Origin: Cohnella sp. WQ 127256
Lineage (GTDB): Bacteria > Bacillota > Bacilli > Paenibacillales > Paenibacillaceae
Length of the DNA stretch: 64,000 nt
Reading direction: 5' to 3'
Assembly: GCF_024519285.1 (NCBI RefSeq)
Contig: NZ_JAMZCY010000004.1
Coordinates: 726,736 to 790,735, forward strand
The stretch's first letter is position 1. Every line of letters starts with the position of its first letter. Below, piece by piece: positions 36,522 to 44,640 of this stretch. Under the pieces are notes generated by a model, which saw only the letters and a list, made by a program, of their open reading frames with translations, searched no databases and was not told the origin of the DNA. A program made the position numbers and the translations under genes.

Positions 36522-36809
36522 TTACGCGGTTTGTTCTCTGACAATGATATGACGGATAACTTCATCCGTAATCTTCAGAACGCGTTCCAACTCCGTCACT
36601 ATTGTTGACGGCGCTGTAAAATGAACCAACACATACGTCCCATCGCGGTGTTTGTTGATTTCGTAAGCTAAACGACGTTTACCCATAATGTCGTGCTTCA
36701 CGATCTCTCCGCCGTTCACGATGATGCCCTGGAATTTTTCCACGACAGCTTGAACGGTTTCTTGTTCCACGTCCGGACGGATGATGTACATCAACTCATA
36801 GTTGCGCAT
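36522..36809 (-). CDS. rpsF: 30S ribosomal protein S6
   Basis: 95 aa, standard length, beginning MRNYELMYIIRPDVEQE; RBS AAGGAGGTGA. First gene of rpsF-ssb-rpsR. The S6:S18 dimer is known to bind rpsF leaders and repress this operon in many bacteria. Confidence 0.97.
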   Translation of the reverse strand: MRNYELMYIIRPDVEQETVQAVVEKFQGIIVNGGEIVKHDIMGKRRLAYEINKHRDGTYVLVHFTAPSTIVTELERVLKITDEVIRHIIVREQTA

Positions 36810-36974
36810 CTTCCGTTCACCTCCTTAAGGTCTTTGGCCCCCCACTTGGTATACCGATGTTTCTACCCACGCCATCCTAAGAGGGCAATAGAGCTTGTCA
36901 TGCGGCTGGGAAGCAAGGAGCATGCTTTTATTTGCATGCCTGAATACTTTATCACAATCGCCCGAATATCGCAA
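36810..36974 (-). promoter_or_regulatory. rpsF promoter and leader
   Basis: TTGCGA (36969-36974), 17-bp spacer and TAAAGT (36946-36951) preceded by TGA on the minus strand. The ~130-nt leader begins near a hairpin with two GCATGC arms (36920-36939) and contains GGTATACC and GC-rich blocks before the SD. A S6:S18-binding leader is expected from other bacteria, but I could not fold it with certainty. Confidence 0.55.
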
Positions 36975-37018
36975 GGAATTTCGCGTCACACTATCTTCAA
37001 GGACAGGGGGTGATGACA

Positions 37019-37207
37019 ATGGGTGAACAAACACAGTTCGAGCCTGGTCAACGTGCACCAAATGATGGTGAGTATATGGAGGTTGGAGAGGATTCTTTCC
37101 ACATGGGGATCAACAATCCCCAGCACGTAGAGCTTCAGAAAGGACAACCTTTCCCTGATACAACGAATCACAATCGCAAGTGGAAAAAGGTCAAACGACA
37201 GCATTAG
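37019..37207 (+). CDS. YjzC-family small protein
   Basis: 62 aa from ATG 37019 (MGEQTQFEPGQRAPNDGEYM), with GGGGG 8 nt upstream. The FxPGQxAPNDGxYxExG start and the PFPDTTNHNRKWKKVK end match the YjzC family of Bacilli. Function unknown. It diverges from rpsF. Confidence 0.85.
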   Translation: MGEQTQFEPGQRAPNDGEYMEVGEDSFHMGINNPQHVELQKGQPFPDTTNHNRKWKKVKRQH

Positions 37208-37410
37208 ATTTTTTATTTCATGAGGGTATATTACGTGAGCAATTGAGCCATTCTATATCTGGCGACGAAATAAGAGAGGTGTGGTTCCCTTGAACGACTG
37301 GGTGCAACAACCGCAAGAGTTGGCGTTCCATCGGAGTAGGTAAACGGAAGCGAGGCGTTGTGCTAAAGACACACATCTGCATCTGTAACACGAAGTGTTA
37401 GAGAATCCGG

Positions 37411-37632
37411 TCAACCGAAGCGCTGAGTTAAATCAGCAACGTTATGGTTACGAATCTCAAATTGCAACTCATTAAACGTCGCCCGAAGAACCCTGCAAAG
37501 GGTTCTTCGTTGTTTAAAATGTATCTGTTTGGAGACATCACAATCCTGATGGGCTCTGGCAACACTTAACAGCGTGACTTGATCTGCTAGTTTGGGTAAC
37601 TGCGGTTTGGTTTTGTCTAGTTTCCATGCCAC
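37411..37632 (-). CDS. Possible small ORF, unknown
   Basis: 73 aa if started at GTG 37632, a few bases after a very strong purine tract (GGAGGGGGAGG). The sequence (AWKLDKTKPQLPKLADQV onward) is basic with plausible codon use and no TM segment. The terminator palindrome 37484-37509 lies inside it, which argues against coding or for a remnant. No family recognised. Confidence 0.3.
   Translation of the reverse strand: MAWKLDKTKPQLPKLADQVTLLSVARAHQDCDVSKQIHFKQRRTLCRVLRATFNELQFEIRNHNVADLTQRFG
37484..37516 (+). terminator. Strong plus-strand terminator
   Basis: Perfect 11-bp stem CGAAGAACCCT/AGGGTTCTTCG capped by a GCAA (GNRA) tetraloop, then TTGTTT. It may end a yjzC transcript or an independent RNA. 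Confidence 0.75.
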
Positions 37633-37817
37633 CTTACCTCCCCCTCCTCTCACCCGACTCTAGTCACTGGGAATCCCCCCACCTAACTGTGTGACACCGC
37701 ATAGATACCTTACAAGAATAATTAAAGAGGAAAAATATGATAATTTTAGGGGATTTAGTACTTTAGCGTCGAATTACTATAAATTATAACGAATAGAAAT
37801 ATACCGGAGGCCATAAC

Positions 37818-38474
37818 ATGGAGCAGCAAGCAATGCATGGAGAAGAACTTCCATATCATCAGCAATATGTTGTACAGCAGACATCTTTGCTTCAGCGAAT
37901 AGCATTAATTGCCTCATTAACCCTAGCCTTTCTCGCTATATGTGGGTTGGTGCTTCTAAATCAAAATGCGATAGAAACAAGAGCGGACTACAATGATCAA
38001 CAAAAATTGATTGAAGAACAAAGAAAAGAAATTGCAAGCTTGACTAGAAGTACGAAAGCTTTAGAGAAAAACGCTGCACTAATTGCTGGCATCGATAATA
38101 AGACGATGTCTTTAGCATCAGCATTGTTCTTGCTTTACGTGCAACACGACGTTGAGGGCGGAGTCGTAACAGACGATTTCACCGTTGAAAAGCTACGCTT
38201 GAATGTTACAAATAACAATATACTCTCCATAACAATTGACGTAGAAAACCAACCGCAAATGGCCGTCAATTATAAAGGAAGTGGCGGATATGACTTAGCA
38301 GACCGTGAATTACGTGCGAAGAGTAAGGAGATTATCGCTGCGGTGAAAAATCGTTATAATCCAGCAGACGATTCCTTGCCACGATGGGACGATAGTAATG
38401 TATATCTCACTGTGAAAAACTACGCGATCGGGGACACAACATCGGGTGAATTTATGTTAGTAGGTGAGAAGTAA
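37818..38474 (+). CDS. Single-pass membrane protein with coiled coil, unknown function
   Basis: 218 aa, RBS CCGGAGG before ATG. A polar N-terminus of 25 residues, one TM helix (about 27-47), a coiled-coil segment (about 55-85, QQKLIEEQRKEIASLTR) and an extracytoplasmic alpha/beta domain (about 95-218). No known domain recognised. Monocistronic with a terminator-like structure beyond it. Confidence 0.75.
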   Translation: MEQQAMHGEELPYHQQYVVQQTSLLQRIALIASLTLAFLAICGLVLLNQNAIETRADYNDQQKLIEEQRKEIASLTRSTKALEKNAALIAGIDNKTMSLASALFLLYVQHDVEGGVVTDDFTVEKLRLNVTNNNILSITIDVENQPQMAVNYKGSGGYDLADRELRAKSKEIIAAVKNRYNPADDSLPRWDDSNVYLTVKNYAIGDTTSGEFMLVGEK

Positions 38475-38502
38475 CCCACCTCTTATCCCCATTAATCATG
38501 AA

Positions 38503-38536
38503 AAAACCTCCTACGCAATATTAAACGTAGGAGGTT
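38503..38536 (-). terminator. Terminator downstream of tRNA-Ser
   Basis: Inverted repeat AACCTCCTACG/CGTAGGAGGTT with TTTTTT only on the minus strand, so it fits the tRNA transcript better than the plus-strand gene that ends at 38474. Confidence 0.65.
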
Positions 38537-38660
38537 CAGGAATCAGTTAGGCGTTAACTAATCAGCTAGCGCTCTAATATATGTAATTCGATATGATACC
38601 GTGTAGCTTTCTCACCACATAACGTGCTGGATAAGTTGATACAGCGGACTTTTGCGAGTA

Positions 38661-38752
38661 ATGGCGGAGAGGGTGGGATTCGAACCCACGCACGCCTTGC
38701 GACGCCTAGATGATTTCGAGTCAACCCCCTTGGGCCACTTGGGTACCTCTCC
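38661..38752 (-). tRNA. tRNA-Ser (anticodon CGA)
   Basis: 92-nt class II tRNA. Acceptor GGAGAGG/CCTCTCC, discriminator G and encoded CCA; anticodon loop CTCGAAA gives CGA (reads UCG). A long variable arm (TAGGCGTCGCAAGGCGT) and T-arm GTGGG-TTCGAAT-CCCAC are present. The anticodon stem GTTGA/TCATC contains one U-U mismatch. Confidence 0.93.
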
Positions 38753-38827
38753 GCAGTAATAAAAATAATACCACATTTAGGTCACTCGCGCAACTAAATT
38801 ACATCCCCATTATCGATACTTAATCGT

Positions 38828-39046
38828 CTACTCACTATCCGGTAATTTTCCTGCCTCCGCCGATCTTAACACCTTCTTCAGGCTCTTCTCAAACTTTGCC
38901 CGAGGCAGTAGTATGCTGTGCTTGCATTTCACACACTTGATTCGAATGTCCATTCCCATACGGATGATCTCCATCTCATTAGCCCCACAAGGATGCTGCT
39001 TTTTCATGAGAACAACATCCCCGAGCTCAAATGTTTTCCGTTCCAT
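38828..39046 (-). CDS. DUF951 family protein (YyzM-like)
   Basis: 72 aa from ATG 39046 (MERKTFELGDVVLMKKQHP), with GGGGGG upstream; the frame starts 9 codons earlier without an RBS. The KKQHPCG and IKCVKCKHSILLPR segments hold three Cys and a His typical of this zinc-ribbon-like family. In Bacilli DUF951 genes sit between mscS and ychF near the origin. Function unknown. Confidence 0.85.
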   Translation of the reverse strand: MERKTFELGDVVLMKKQHPCGANEMEIIRMGMDIRIKCVKCKHSILLPRAKFEKSLKKVLRSAEAGKLPDSE

Positions 39047-39091
39047 TACAATCCCCCCTGTTCGTACATGCAATGGTCCGCTCGCTTCATC

Positions 39092-39955
39092 TTATACCGT
39101 AGTGTCTGTTCTTGTCATTTCGAAAGCTTTCTTCACTTCCGTGTTGATAAGACGCGTTACTTCTCCTGTTGTGTTAGGCTTGCAACGTGCCGTTATTCTT
39201 ATCGTCATTTGATTTACTGCCAAGGTCTGTATACCTAGCACTTCCGGAGTAGCCGTAACATTCGGGTCACTAATCTGATTGAGTACACTCCGAATTAATG
39301 CCATCATCTCTTCAATTGTATTATCATAAGCAGCCGTAATATCAATGACCGCTAATAGTGGATTTACAGAAAAGTTAGTCACTTCATTGATGGATCCGTT
39401 AGGAATGATGTGGACCTCGCCCGTCCAGTTTCTAATTCTAGTCGCTCGTAATCCGATCAGCTCCACCGTTCCTTTGAAATCCCTCGTCTGAATGACATCG
39501 CCAACGGAGAACTGATCCTCAAGGACAATAAAGAATCCGGTAATAATGTCCTTAACCAAGCTCTGAGCACCGAATCCAATCGCTAGACCTATCACTCCTG
39601 CTCCTGCGAGTAATGGGGCAAGCTCAATGTTGAACTCTCCTAAAATTAATAAGATGGCGATGAAGTTTAGGATATAGGAAGCGGTGTTTTTCAGCAAGCG
39701 TCCCATCGTTTTTACGCGTTTAGTTCGTAGCTTCAATTGCCTCGACCTTTTATCATTCATTACATGATCGATAAATCTGTTTATTACGATGAGCACCAAA
39801 CGGGTTACAACTATGATCAGAATAATCCGGATAAGAACTGTGGCTGCCGAAGTCCACATCTCTGTATCTTGGATCAGATTCCAGACCTCGTCCCAAAAAT
39901 TTCTCCAGATGTTCCCTTTGGGTATGCTCTCTTCTACCATAACTACGGCACTCAT
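39092..39955 (-). CDS. MscS-family mechanosensitive channel
   Basis: 287 aa. Three TM helices (about 38-60, 88-110, 115-140), the pore-lining TM3 with AGVIGLAIGFGAQSLVKD, and a C-terminal cytoplasmic beta/alpha domain. It matches YkuT/YfkC-type small-conductance channels that release solutes upon hypo-osmotic shock. Cotranscribed with the DUF3343 gene (21 bp upstream) and DUF951. Confidence 0.92.
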   Translation of the reverse strand: MSAVVMVEESIPKGNIWRNFWDEVWNLIQDTEMWTSAATVLIRIILIIVVTRLVLIVINRFIDHVMNDKRSRQLKLRTKRVKTMGRLLKNTASYILNFIAILLILGEFNIELAPLLAGAGVIGLAIGFGAQSLVKDIITGFFIVLEDQFSVGDVIQTRDFKGTVELIGLRATRIRNWTGEVHIIPNGSINEVTNFSVNPLLAVIDITAAYDNTIEEMMALIRSVLNQISDPNVTATPEVLGIQTLAVNQMTIRITARCKPNTTGEVTRLINTEVKKAFEMTRTDTTV

Positions 39956-39976
39956 AAAACTTCAGTCTCCTTTATC

Positions 39977-40222
39977 TCATTGAATCTGTTCATAGCCATC
40001 GGACGTCTTCTCAAATAGTCCACGGATTTCAACATTCTCTGAGAGGATGATCTGCTTAACCTGTACCAATTCGGAGCTTGGAAATGCAACTGATAAAGCG
40101 CAACCTGCCGTTATTTCTTTTGGCGTAGGACATATATCAATCTCAATATCCGCATATTCCAGCAGCATCTCTGCACGTAAAGCCTGTTGCGTGGAATCGA
40201 ATGCAATTAAGAGAGTTTCCAT
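39977..40222 (-). CDS. DUF3343 protein (putative Se/S carrier-like)
   Basis: 81 aa, RBS AGGAGGAA. Ferredoxin-like small fold starting METLLIAFDSTQQALRAEML; the TAGCALSVAF segment carries the conserved Cys of DUF3343, proposed as a sulfur or selenium carrier. First gene of an operon with MscS and DUF951. A cysteine-desulfurase-like gene lies 1.3 kb away. Confidence 0.82.
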   Translation of the reverse strand: METLLIAFDSTQQALRAEMLLEYADIEIDICPTPKEITAGCALSVAFPSSELVQVKQIILSENVEIRGLFEKTSDGYEQIQ

Positions 40223-40302
40223 ATTGTATTCCTCCTGCTAATACAGTGTAAACATACAACATTCTGAATCATCTATAAATCTTAACCTTTCTTTCTGCCC
40301 AA

Positions 40303-40331
40303 GTATAAAAGAGACCTTCTATCCATATACT
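40303..40331 (+). promoter_or_regulatory. Sporulation (SigE/SigK-type) promoter of yyaC
   Basis: GTATAAA (40303-40309), 14-bp spacer, CATATACT (40324-40331): matches the SigE -35/-10 pattern, and CATATACTA also fits a SigK -10. No SigA hexamers nearby. Confidence 0.55.
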
Positions 40332-40365
40332 AGTAACATATTAGGGTAGGAGGCGAATCGGGCGA

Positions 40366-40986
40366 ATGAACGGCGCGTGGGAGAAACGTTCGGGCTCCGC
40401 ACCAGAATCAGCGGCGCTCTCTTTAAAAATTCCTTTTAACGAACCAACCGTCTTAAACCGATTATCTCAGAAGCTTGAGTATTACCTTGAAGCTCTGCCC
40501 CAAGATCGCCGGATTGTTATCGTCTGTGTAGGCACGGACCGCTCCACTGGTGATTCGTTGGGACCTTTAGTCGGAACAGCCTTAGCACGTGAGTACAGCT
40601 CGCTATTTGACTTGTATGGGACGTTAGAAGAGCCCGTACATGCCATGAACTTAGGAGACACATTACTTAAGATCATGAGAACCTCGCGGCAGCCCTTCGT
40701 CATCGCAGTAGATGCCTGCCTTGGACAAGTATCCAGTGTAGGATGTATCCAGGTCTGTTCAGGTCCAGTACGTCCTGGAGCCGGAGTCAACAAGGAATTA
40801 CCCCCCGTTGGTGATATCCATATGACAGGCATTGTGAACGTTGGTGGCTTCATGGAATACTTTGTCCTGCAGAACACGCGATTAAACCTAGTTGTTAAGA
40901 TGTCTGAAATTATTGCTCAAAGCCTCTTAAATGCTGTACATAAAACACGATTTAATGCTTCTATTCCTTTTGCATTGCCTGATTGA
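40366..40986 (+). CDS. yyaC: YyaC-like spore protein (DUF1256)
   Basis: 206 aa with GTAGGAGG before ATG. The fold is related to the GPR germination protease: VCVGTDRSTGDSLGPLVG, HAMNLGDTL and VDACLG carry the conserved acidic residues. YyaC is a sporulation protein of unknown specificity. Its 3' end overlaps the convergent DUF4446 gene by 26 nt. Confidence 0.9.
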   Translation: MNGAWEKRSGSAPESAALSLKIPFNEPTVLNRLSQKLEYYLEALPQDRRIVIVCVGTDRSTGDSLGPLVGTALAREYSSLFDLYGTLEEPVHAMNLGDTLLKIMRTSRQPFVIAVDACLGQVSSVGCIQVCSGPVRPGAGVNKELPPVGDIHMTGIVNVGGFMEYFVLQNTRLNLVVKMSEIIAQSLLNAVHKTRFNASIPFALPD

Positions 40987-41452
40987 TAGCTATTTTCTCT
41001 TCTGGTGTTAACATGTAGGCGGATTGGCCTTTATCAATGGGTTTCGCGTAAAGGAACGTCTGTTCTCTTCCGTGTATCCCTGTAATGACGACTCCATCTT
41101 GTTCCTCATTTACGAATGCGATTGAAAAGCTTAGATCGCTGCCCGACTCGGAAAATGCATTAAACCGATGAACGCTTACTCGTCCCTTCAGGGTCGATAG
41201 GCGTTTTTCATGTTGATTCATTTTATCACTCTGATGCACTTGTGTATGTTCCACGGAGGAGAGCTTCGCATGAACGGTATTCAGAATTTCCTCTATATTA
41301 TGTACTCCTGTATCACCCATTATCTTGTTATGTGCTGCTTTTAGCTTTCGTAGCTTACTTGTAACAACAATTAACCATATGAACATGACCAAGAGAAGTA
41401 TGCCTACTCCTCCAGCGATTATGAGTACAATTTGCTCATCCCAACCATCCAT
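40961..41452 (-). CDS. DUF4446 membrane protein
   Basis: 163 aa from ATG 41452 (MDGWDEQIVLI), preceded by CAGGAAAC; an ATG six codons upstream is possible. One TM helix (about 8-30), a basic coiled-coil part (about 32-85) and a small C-terminal domain (RVSVHRFNAFSESGSDLSFS). Often encoded close to parB in Firmicutes; function unknown. Confidence 0.83.
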   Translation of the reverse strand: MDGWDEQIVLIIAGGVGILLLVMFIWLIVVTSKLRKLKAAHNKIMGDTGVHNIEEILNTVHAKLSSVEHTQVHQSDKMNQHEKRLSTLKGRVSVHRFNAFSESGSDLSFSIAFVNEEQDGVVITGIHGREQTFLYAKPIDKGQSAYMLTPEEKIAINQAMQKE

Positions 41453-41487
41453 GTTTCCTGCTGCCCCCATTGTCTCTTGTTGAACAC

Positions 41488-42663
41488 TTATCTTCCGCCT
41501 CGGAGCGTCCGAGTAATTTCCTTCACTGCCTCAACCATTGATACGATATCCGATTTCTCTGTAAAATATCCCGGGCTTGCTCGAACGGCACCTGTCTCGA
41601 TAGACCCCGCTGTTTCATGACCTAAGGGCGTACAATGAAATCCCGCTCTCACAGCTATTCCATATTGTTGATCCAATAGGAATGCCATTTCTGAAGGATC
41701 TACCCCCTCTAGTAGAAAGGATACAATCGCTGATCTCTCCACCCCGACATCTGGACCAAAAAGAGTTATCCCCTCTATGCTTTGCAACCCCTCCATCAAT
41801 TCGAAGGTCATCTGTTGTTCTTTAGCATGTATAGCTTCTGGTGTCTCTTTCAAAATAAAGCTAACGCCTTCTGCTAATCCAGCTATCCCAACTGTATTCG
41901 GTGTGCCGGCCTCATAACGATCCGGACGCACCAATGGCTGTTCAGGAGCTTCAGATTTACTCCCTGTCCCACCCTGCATCAGGGGCTCTAATTCGAGGTT
42001 AGGATTAATATATAAGCCACCCGTCCCTTGCGGCCCCATTAAGCCTTTATGACCTGGGAAGGCCAAGAGATCAACCCCCATGCCCCCGACATCAATAGGA
42101 AGCACTCCAGCGCTCTGTGCAGCATCAACCAGAAGGGATACTTTCCTCCGACGTGCAATTTCTCCTATTTCTCGAATAGGAATGATGGTCCCAAGAAGGT
42201 TAGAGCTATGTGTAACTGCAATTAGTTTAGTCCGCGCTGTAATTGCGGCTTCTACTTCTTGAACATTAAGATTTCCTTTAATATCCGCAGAAACATAAGT
42301 AACTTCAATCCCTAGCATACGCTTTAGAGTTTCCAATGGACGCCTGATCGAATTATGCTCTATAGTCGTCGAGATAACATGGTCCCCTTGCTTAAGCAAG
42401 CCGTGGATCGCAAGATTTAAAGCATGCGTCGTATTTAGCGTAAAGGCGATATCATTAGGGTTACTCACCCTAAACAATTTCCCTAATCGCTTACGCGCCT
42501 CAAACAATACCCTACTCGCTCTGACAGCCATCGCATGGCTTCCACGCCCTGGATTAGCTGCGCTTTCCCTCATGTTCCTTTCCATCGCTTCAATAACCGC
42601 TGGAGGCTTCGGCCAGCTTGTCGCAGCATTGTCCAAATAAATGATTGTTTTATTGTCCTGCAT
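41488..42663 (-). CDS. Class V aminotransferase / cysteine desulfurase
   Basis: 391 aa PLP enzyme. YLDNAATSWPKP at the N-terminus, HSSNLLGT, DAAQSAG and the PLP Lys in FPGHKGLMGPQG; the catalytic Cys loop is GFHCTPLGHE near residue 355. This fits a SufS/CsdA-like subgroup that takes sulfur (or Se) from cysteine. Lies upstream of DUF4446 in the same operon. The sulfur acceptor is not defined; the nearby DUF3343 protein is a candidate. Confidence 0.86.
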   Translation of the reverse strand: MQDNKTIIYLDNAATSWPKPPAVIEAMERNMRESAANPGRGSHAMAVRASRVLFEARKRLGKLFRVSNPNDIAFTLNTTHALNLAIHGLLKQGDHVISTTIEHNSIRRPLETLKRMLGIEVTYVSADIKGNLNVQEVEAAITARTKLIAVTHSSNLLGTIIPIREIGEIARRRKVSLLVDAAQSAGVLPIDVGGMGVDLLAFPGHKGLMGPQGTGGLYINPNLELEPLMQGGTGSKSEAPEQPLVRPDRYEAGTPNTVGIAGLAEGVSFILKETPEAIHAKEQQMTFELMEGLQSIEGITLFGPDVGVERSAIVSFLLEGVDPSEMAFLLDQQYGIAVRAGFHCTPLGHETAGSIETGAVRASPGYFTEKSDIVSMVEAVKEITRTLRGGR

Positions 42664-42690
42664 TCATTTTCACCGCCTTAACGCAACAAT

Positions 42691-42741
42691 AGCATACCTA
42701 AGTTTAATCCTTCCTTAGGAAGATTTCAACTTAGGTATGCT
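42691..42741. repeat. Long inverted repeat between parB and the desulfurase gene
   Basis: Perfect 14-bp arms AGCATACCTAAGTT/AACTTAGGTATGCT enclosing a second hairpin CTTCC-TTA-GGAAG. T-runs on both sides are weak, so it may be a terminator of moderate strength or a structural element beside the partition genes. Confidence 0.7.
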
Positions 42742-42813
42742 ACCATTTTAGGTGTCGTTCTCAGGTTTATTCGAGACACTAACAAACAGGATTTTAAACC
42801 CATGTTGCTAGTG

Positions 42814-43668
42814 TTACGCCATTGTCTTCAGTAGTTCTAATAGTCGCTCCAGATCGCTCTTCCCGAAATAAGATAACTCTATTCTACCTTTATCTTTATT
42901 CGCTTTAATCCGAACTGTCGTTTGGAACTTTTCACGTAAAGTCTCTTCGATCTCCTCGATGAACGGATCGCGTTTTTTGGCCTTTGTTTTTGCTTTCGCA
43001 TTAACACTCACATTAGTTTCTAGTTTTTGGACCGCTTCCTCTAACTCACGAACGCTCCACTCACTAGTAACCGCTTGTTTTGCCAATTGACGTTTAATCG
43101 AATCATCTTTTATTCCTGCTAATGCACGGGCATGTCCCATCGACAATGTTCCACGTGAAACATAATCTTTTATCTCATCTGACAAGGACAGTAGTCTCAA
43201 GAAGTTCGCAATATGTGAACGCGACTTTCCAACCTTAAGCGATAACTCTTCTTGTGTCAGTTTGAACTGATTCATAATCGCTTGATAGGCAACCGCGACC
43301 TCAATCGAGTTCAGATCTTCACGCTGCACATTCTCGATTAACGCAATTTCCATCACTTGTTGATCATTATAAGCCCTTACGACTGCCGGGATTGTTGCAT
43401 TTCCTAGCAATTGGGAAGCCCTGAACCGTCTTTCCCCTGCAATAATCTCGTATCCTCTTAAAGCTTGACGGACAACAATGGGTTGAATAACTCCGTGCTC
43501 GCGTATCGATTCAGCCAATTCCTTAATTGCTTCTTCTTGAAAGGTTTTACGTGGCTGATACGGATTCGCGCGAAGCTGTGTTAATGGAATTTCAACAATT
43601 TTGTCATCCTCTTTAATCGAAAGAGAGGTAATTAATGCATCTAACCCTTTACCTAGCCGCTTGCTCAT
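42814..43668 (-). CDS. parB: ParB/Spo0J chromosome partition protein
   Basis: 284 aa. N-terminal CTPase/ParB domain with the GERRFRA motif (IIAGERRFRASQLLG), a helix-turn-helix (about 120-190, LSLKVGKSRSHIANFLRL) and a C-terminal dimerisation domain after a Lys-rich linker. It binds parS, slides as a CTP-dependent clamp and loads SMC. Overlaps parA by 20 nt. Carries a parS within its own coding sequence. Confidence 0.96.
   Translation of the reverse strand: MSKRLGKGLDALITSLSIKEDDKIVEIPLTQLRANPYQPRKTFQEEAIKELAESIREHGVIQPIVVRQALRGYEIIAGERRFRASQLLGNATIPAVVRAYNDQQVMEIALIENVQREDLNSIEVAVAYQAIMNQFKLTQEELSLKVGKSRSHIANFLRLLSLSDEIKDYVSRGTLSMGHARALAGIKDDSIKRQLAKQAVTSEWSVRELEEAVQKLETNVSVNAKAKTKAKKRDPFIEEIEETLREKFQTTVRIKANKDKGRIELSYFGKSDLERLLELLKTMA
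43147..43162. other. parS site inside parB
   Basis: TGTTCCACGTGAAACA, identical to the canonical B. subtilis parS consensus and in the same location (inside spo0J). Confidence 0.93.
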
Positions 43669-44422
43669 ACGAAATCACTTCCTTCGCCAACTCGAGATAC
43701 ACTTCTGCACCTTTGGACTTCGGATCATACGTTATAATGGACTGTCCATGAGAAGGAGCTTCACTTAACCGCACATTACGCGGGATAACCGTCTGATATA
43801 CCTTTTGTTGAAAATATTTCTTAACCTCTTCAATAACCTGAATGCCTAGGTTTGTTCTCGCATCGAACATCGTCAGCAACACGCCTTCAATCTGCAATGT
43901 TGTATTCAGATGTTTCTGAACAAGTCGAATTGAGTTCAGGAGTTGGCTCAAACCCTCTAGCGCATAATATTCGCATTGAATAGGGATCAACACAGAATCA
44001 GCTGCAGTTAAAGAGTTGATCGTAAGAATACCTAGAGAAGGAGGGCAATCGATCAATACGTAATCAAAATCATTACGAACGAGTGCTAGTGCCTTCTTCA
44101 GTCGTATTTCACGGGACATCGTAGGAACTAATTCAATCTCCGCTCCAGCCAATTGAATCGTTGCGGGTATGATTTTAAGATTAGGAATAGCCGTGTCAGA
44201 CACAGCTTCTTTAGGATGCACCTCATTAATAAGGACATCATATATGCAATAGTTTACATCGGCTTTATTAATACCGATTCCACTTGTCGTATTACCCTGC
44301 GGATCGATATCGACGATTAACACTCTCTTACCGAGCGATGCAAGGCAAGCACCTAAGTTAACTGACGTCGTAGTCTTGCCTACTCCGCCCTTTTGATTAG
44401 CAATCGCAATAATTTTAGACAA
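43649..44422 (-). CDS. parA: ParA/Soj partition ATPase
   Basis: 257 aa. Deviant Walker A QKGGVGKTTT at residues 9-18, Asp-containing DPQGN and Walker B VLIDCPPSLG. ATP-dependent DNA-binding switch protein that works with ParB in origin segregation and regulates DnaA. ATG 44422 begins MSKIIAIANQKGGV. Confidence 0.96.
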   Translation of the reverse strand: MSKIIAIANQKGGVGKTTTSVNLGACLASLGKRVLIVDIDPQGNTTSGIGINKADVNYCIYDVLINEVHPKEAVSDTAIPNLKIIPATIQLAGAEIELVPTMSREIRLKKALALVRNDFDYVLIDCPPSLGILTINSLTAADSVLIPIQCEYYALEGLSQLLNSIRLVQKHLNTTLQIEGVLLTMFDARTNLGIQVIEEVKKYFQQKVYQTVIPRNVRLSEAPSHGQSIITYDPKSKGAEVYLELAKEVISYEQAAR

Positions 44423-44559
44423 CCAAATTCACCTCAATATTCATCGCATAAGTAAGCCAGCTTCGCACCACCCCTTAGGACAGCGACACATGTAACTATC
44501 GAGCTTTTAGATGGGCAAGCCACTATAAGCCCAATAATAAGCTATAAAGAAGAAACAAA

Positions 44560-44633
44560 AAGCGGTCCTATGTTGAACGCTCACCACTCATCCGCTCAAT
44601 GGCAAGCGCATCTTCATCAAACATAGGTATCCG
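44560..44633 (-). terminator. Probable noc terminator
   Basis: CCTATGTTTGA faces TCAACATAGG (one bulge) with an inner CGCT/AGCG pair; the minus strand continues ACCGCTTTTTG. The loop is long, so this is a moderate call. Confidence 0.45.
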
Positions 44634-44640
44634 CAATATA

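Larger units (their letters stand above)
37208..37817. other. Gene-poor region with small ORFs and a terminator
   Basis: About 610 bp with no large gene. It holds a 17-codon plus-strand ORF at 37290-37343 (TTG start, RBS AGAGAGGTG, encoding LNDWVQQPQELAFHRSR), several short hairpins (AACAC-GAA-GTGTT near 37390), a strong plus-strand terminator at 37484-37509 and, on the minus strand, a possible 73-codon ORF. The segment before the terminator could be an untranslated RNA or a yjzC 3' region; no known RNA family was recognised. Confidence 0.4.

Noticed and set aside
38503..38536. Terminator for the plus-strand gene ending at 38474
   Set aside because: The T-run is on the minus strand only, so it was assigned to the tRNA transcript.
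41471..41487. Separate promoter for DUF4446
   Set aside because: Only 17 bp after the desulfurase stop with no hexamers; cotranscription is simpler.
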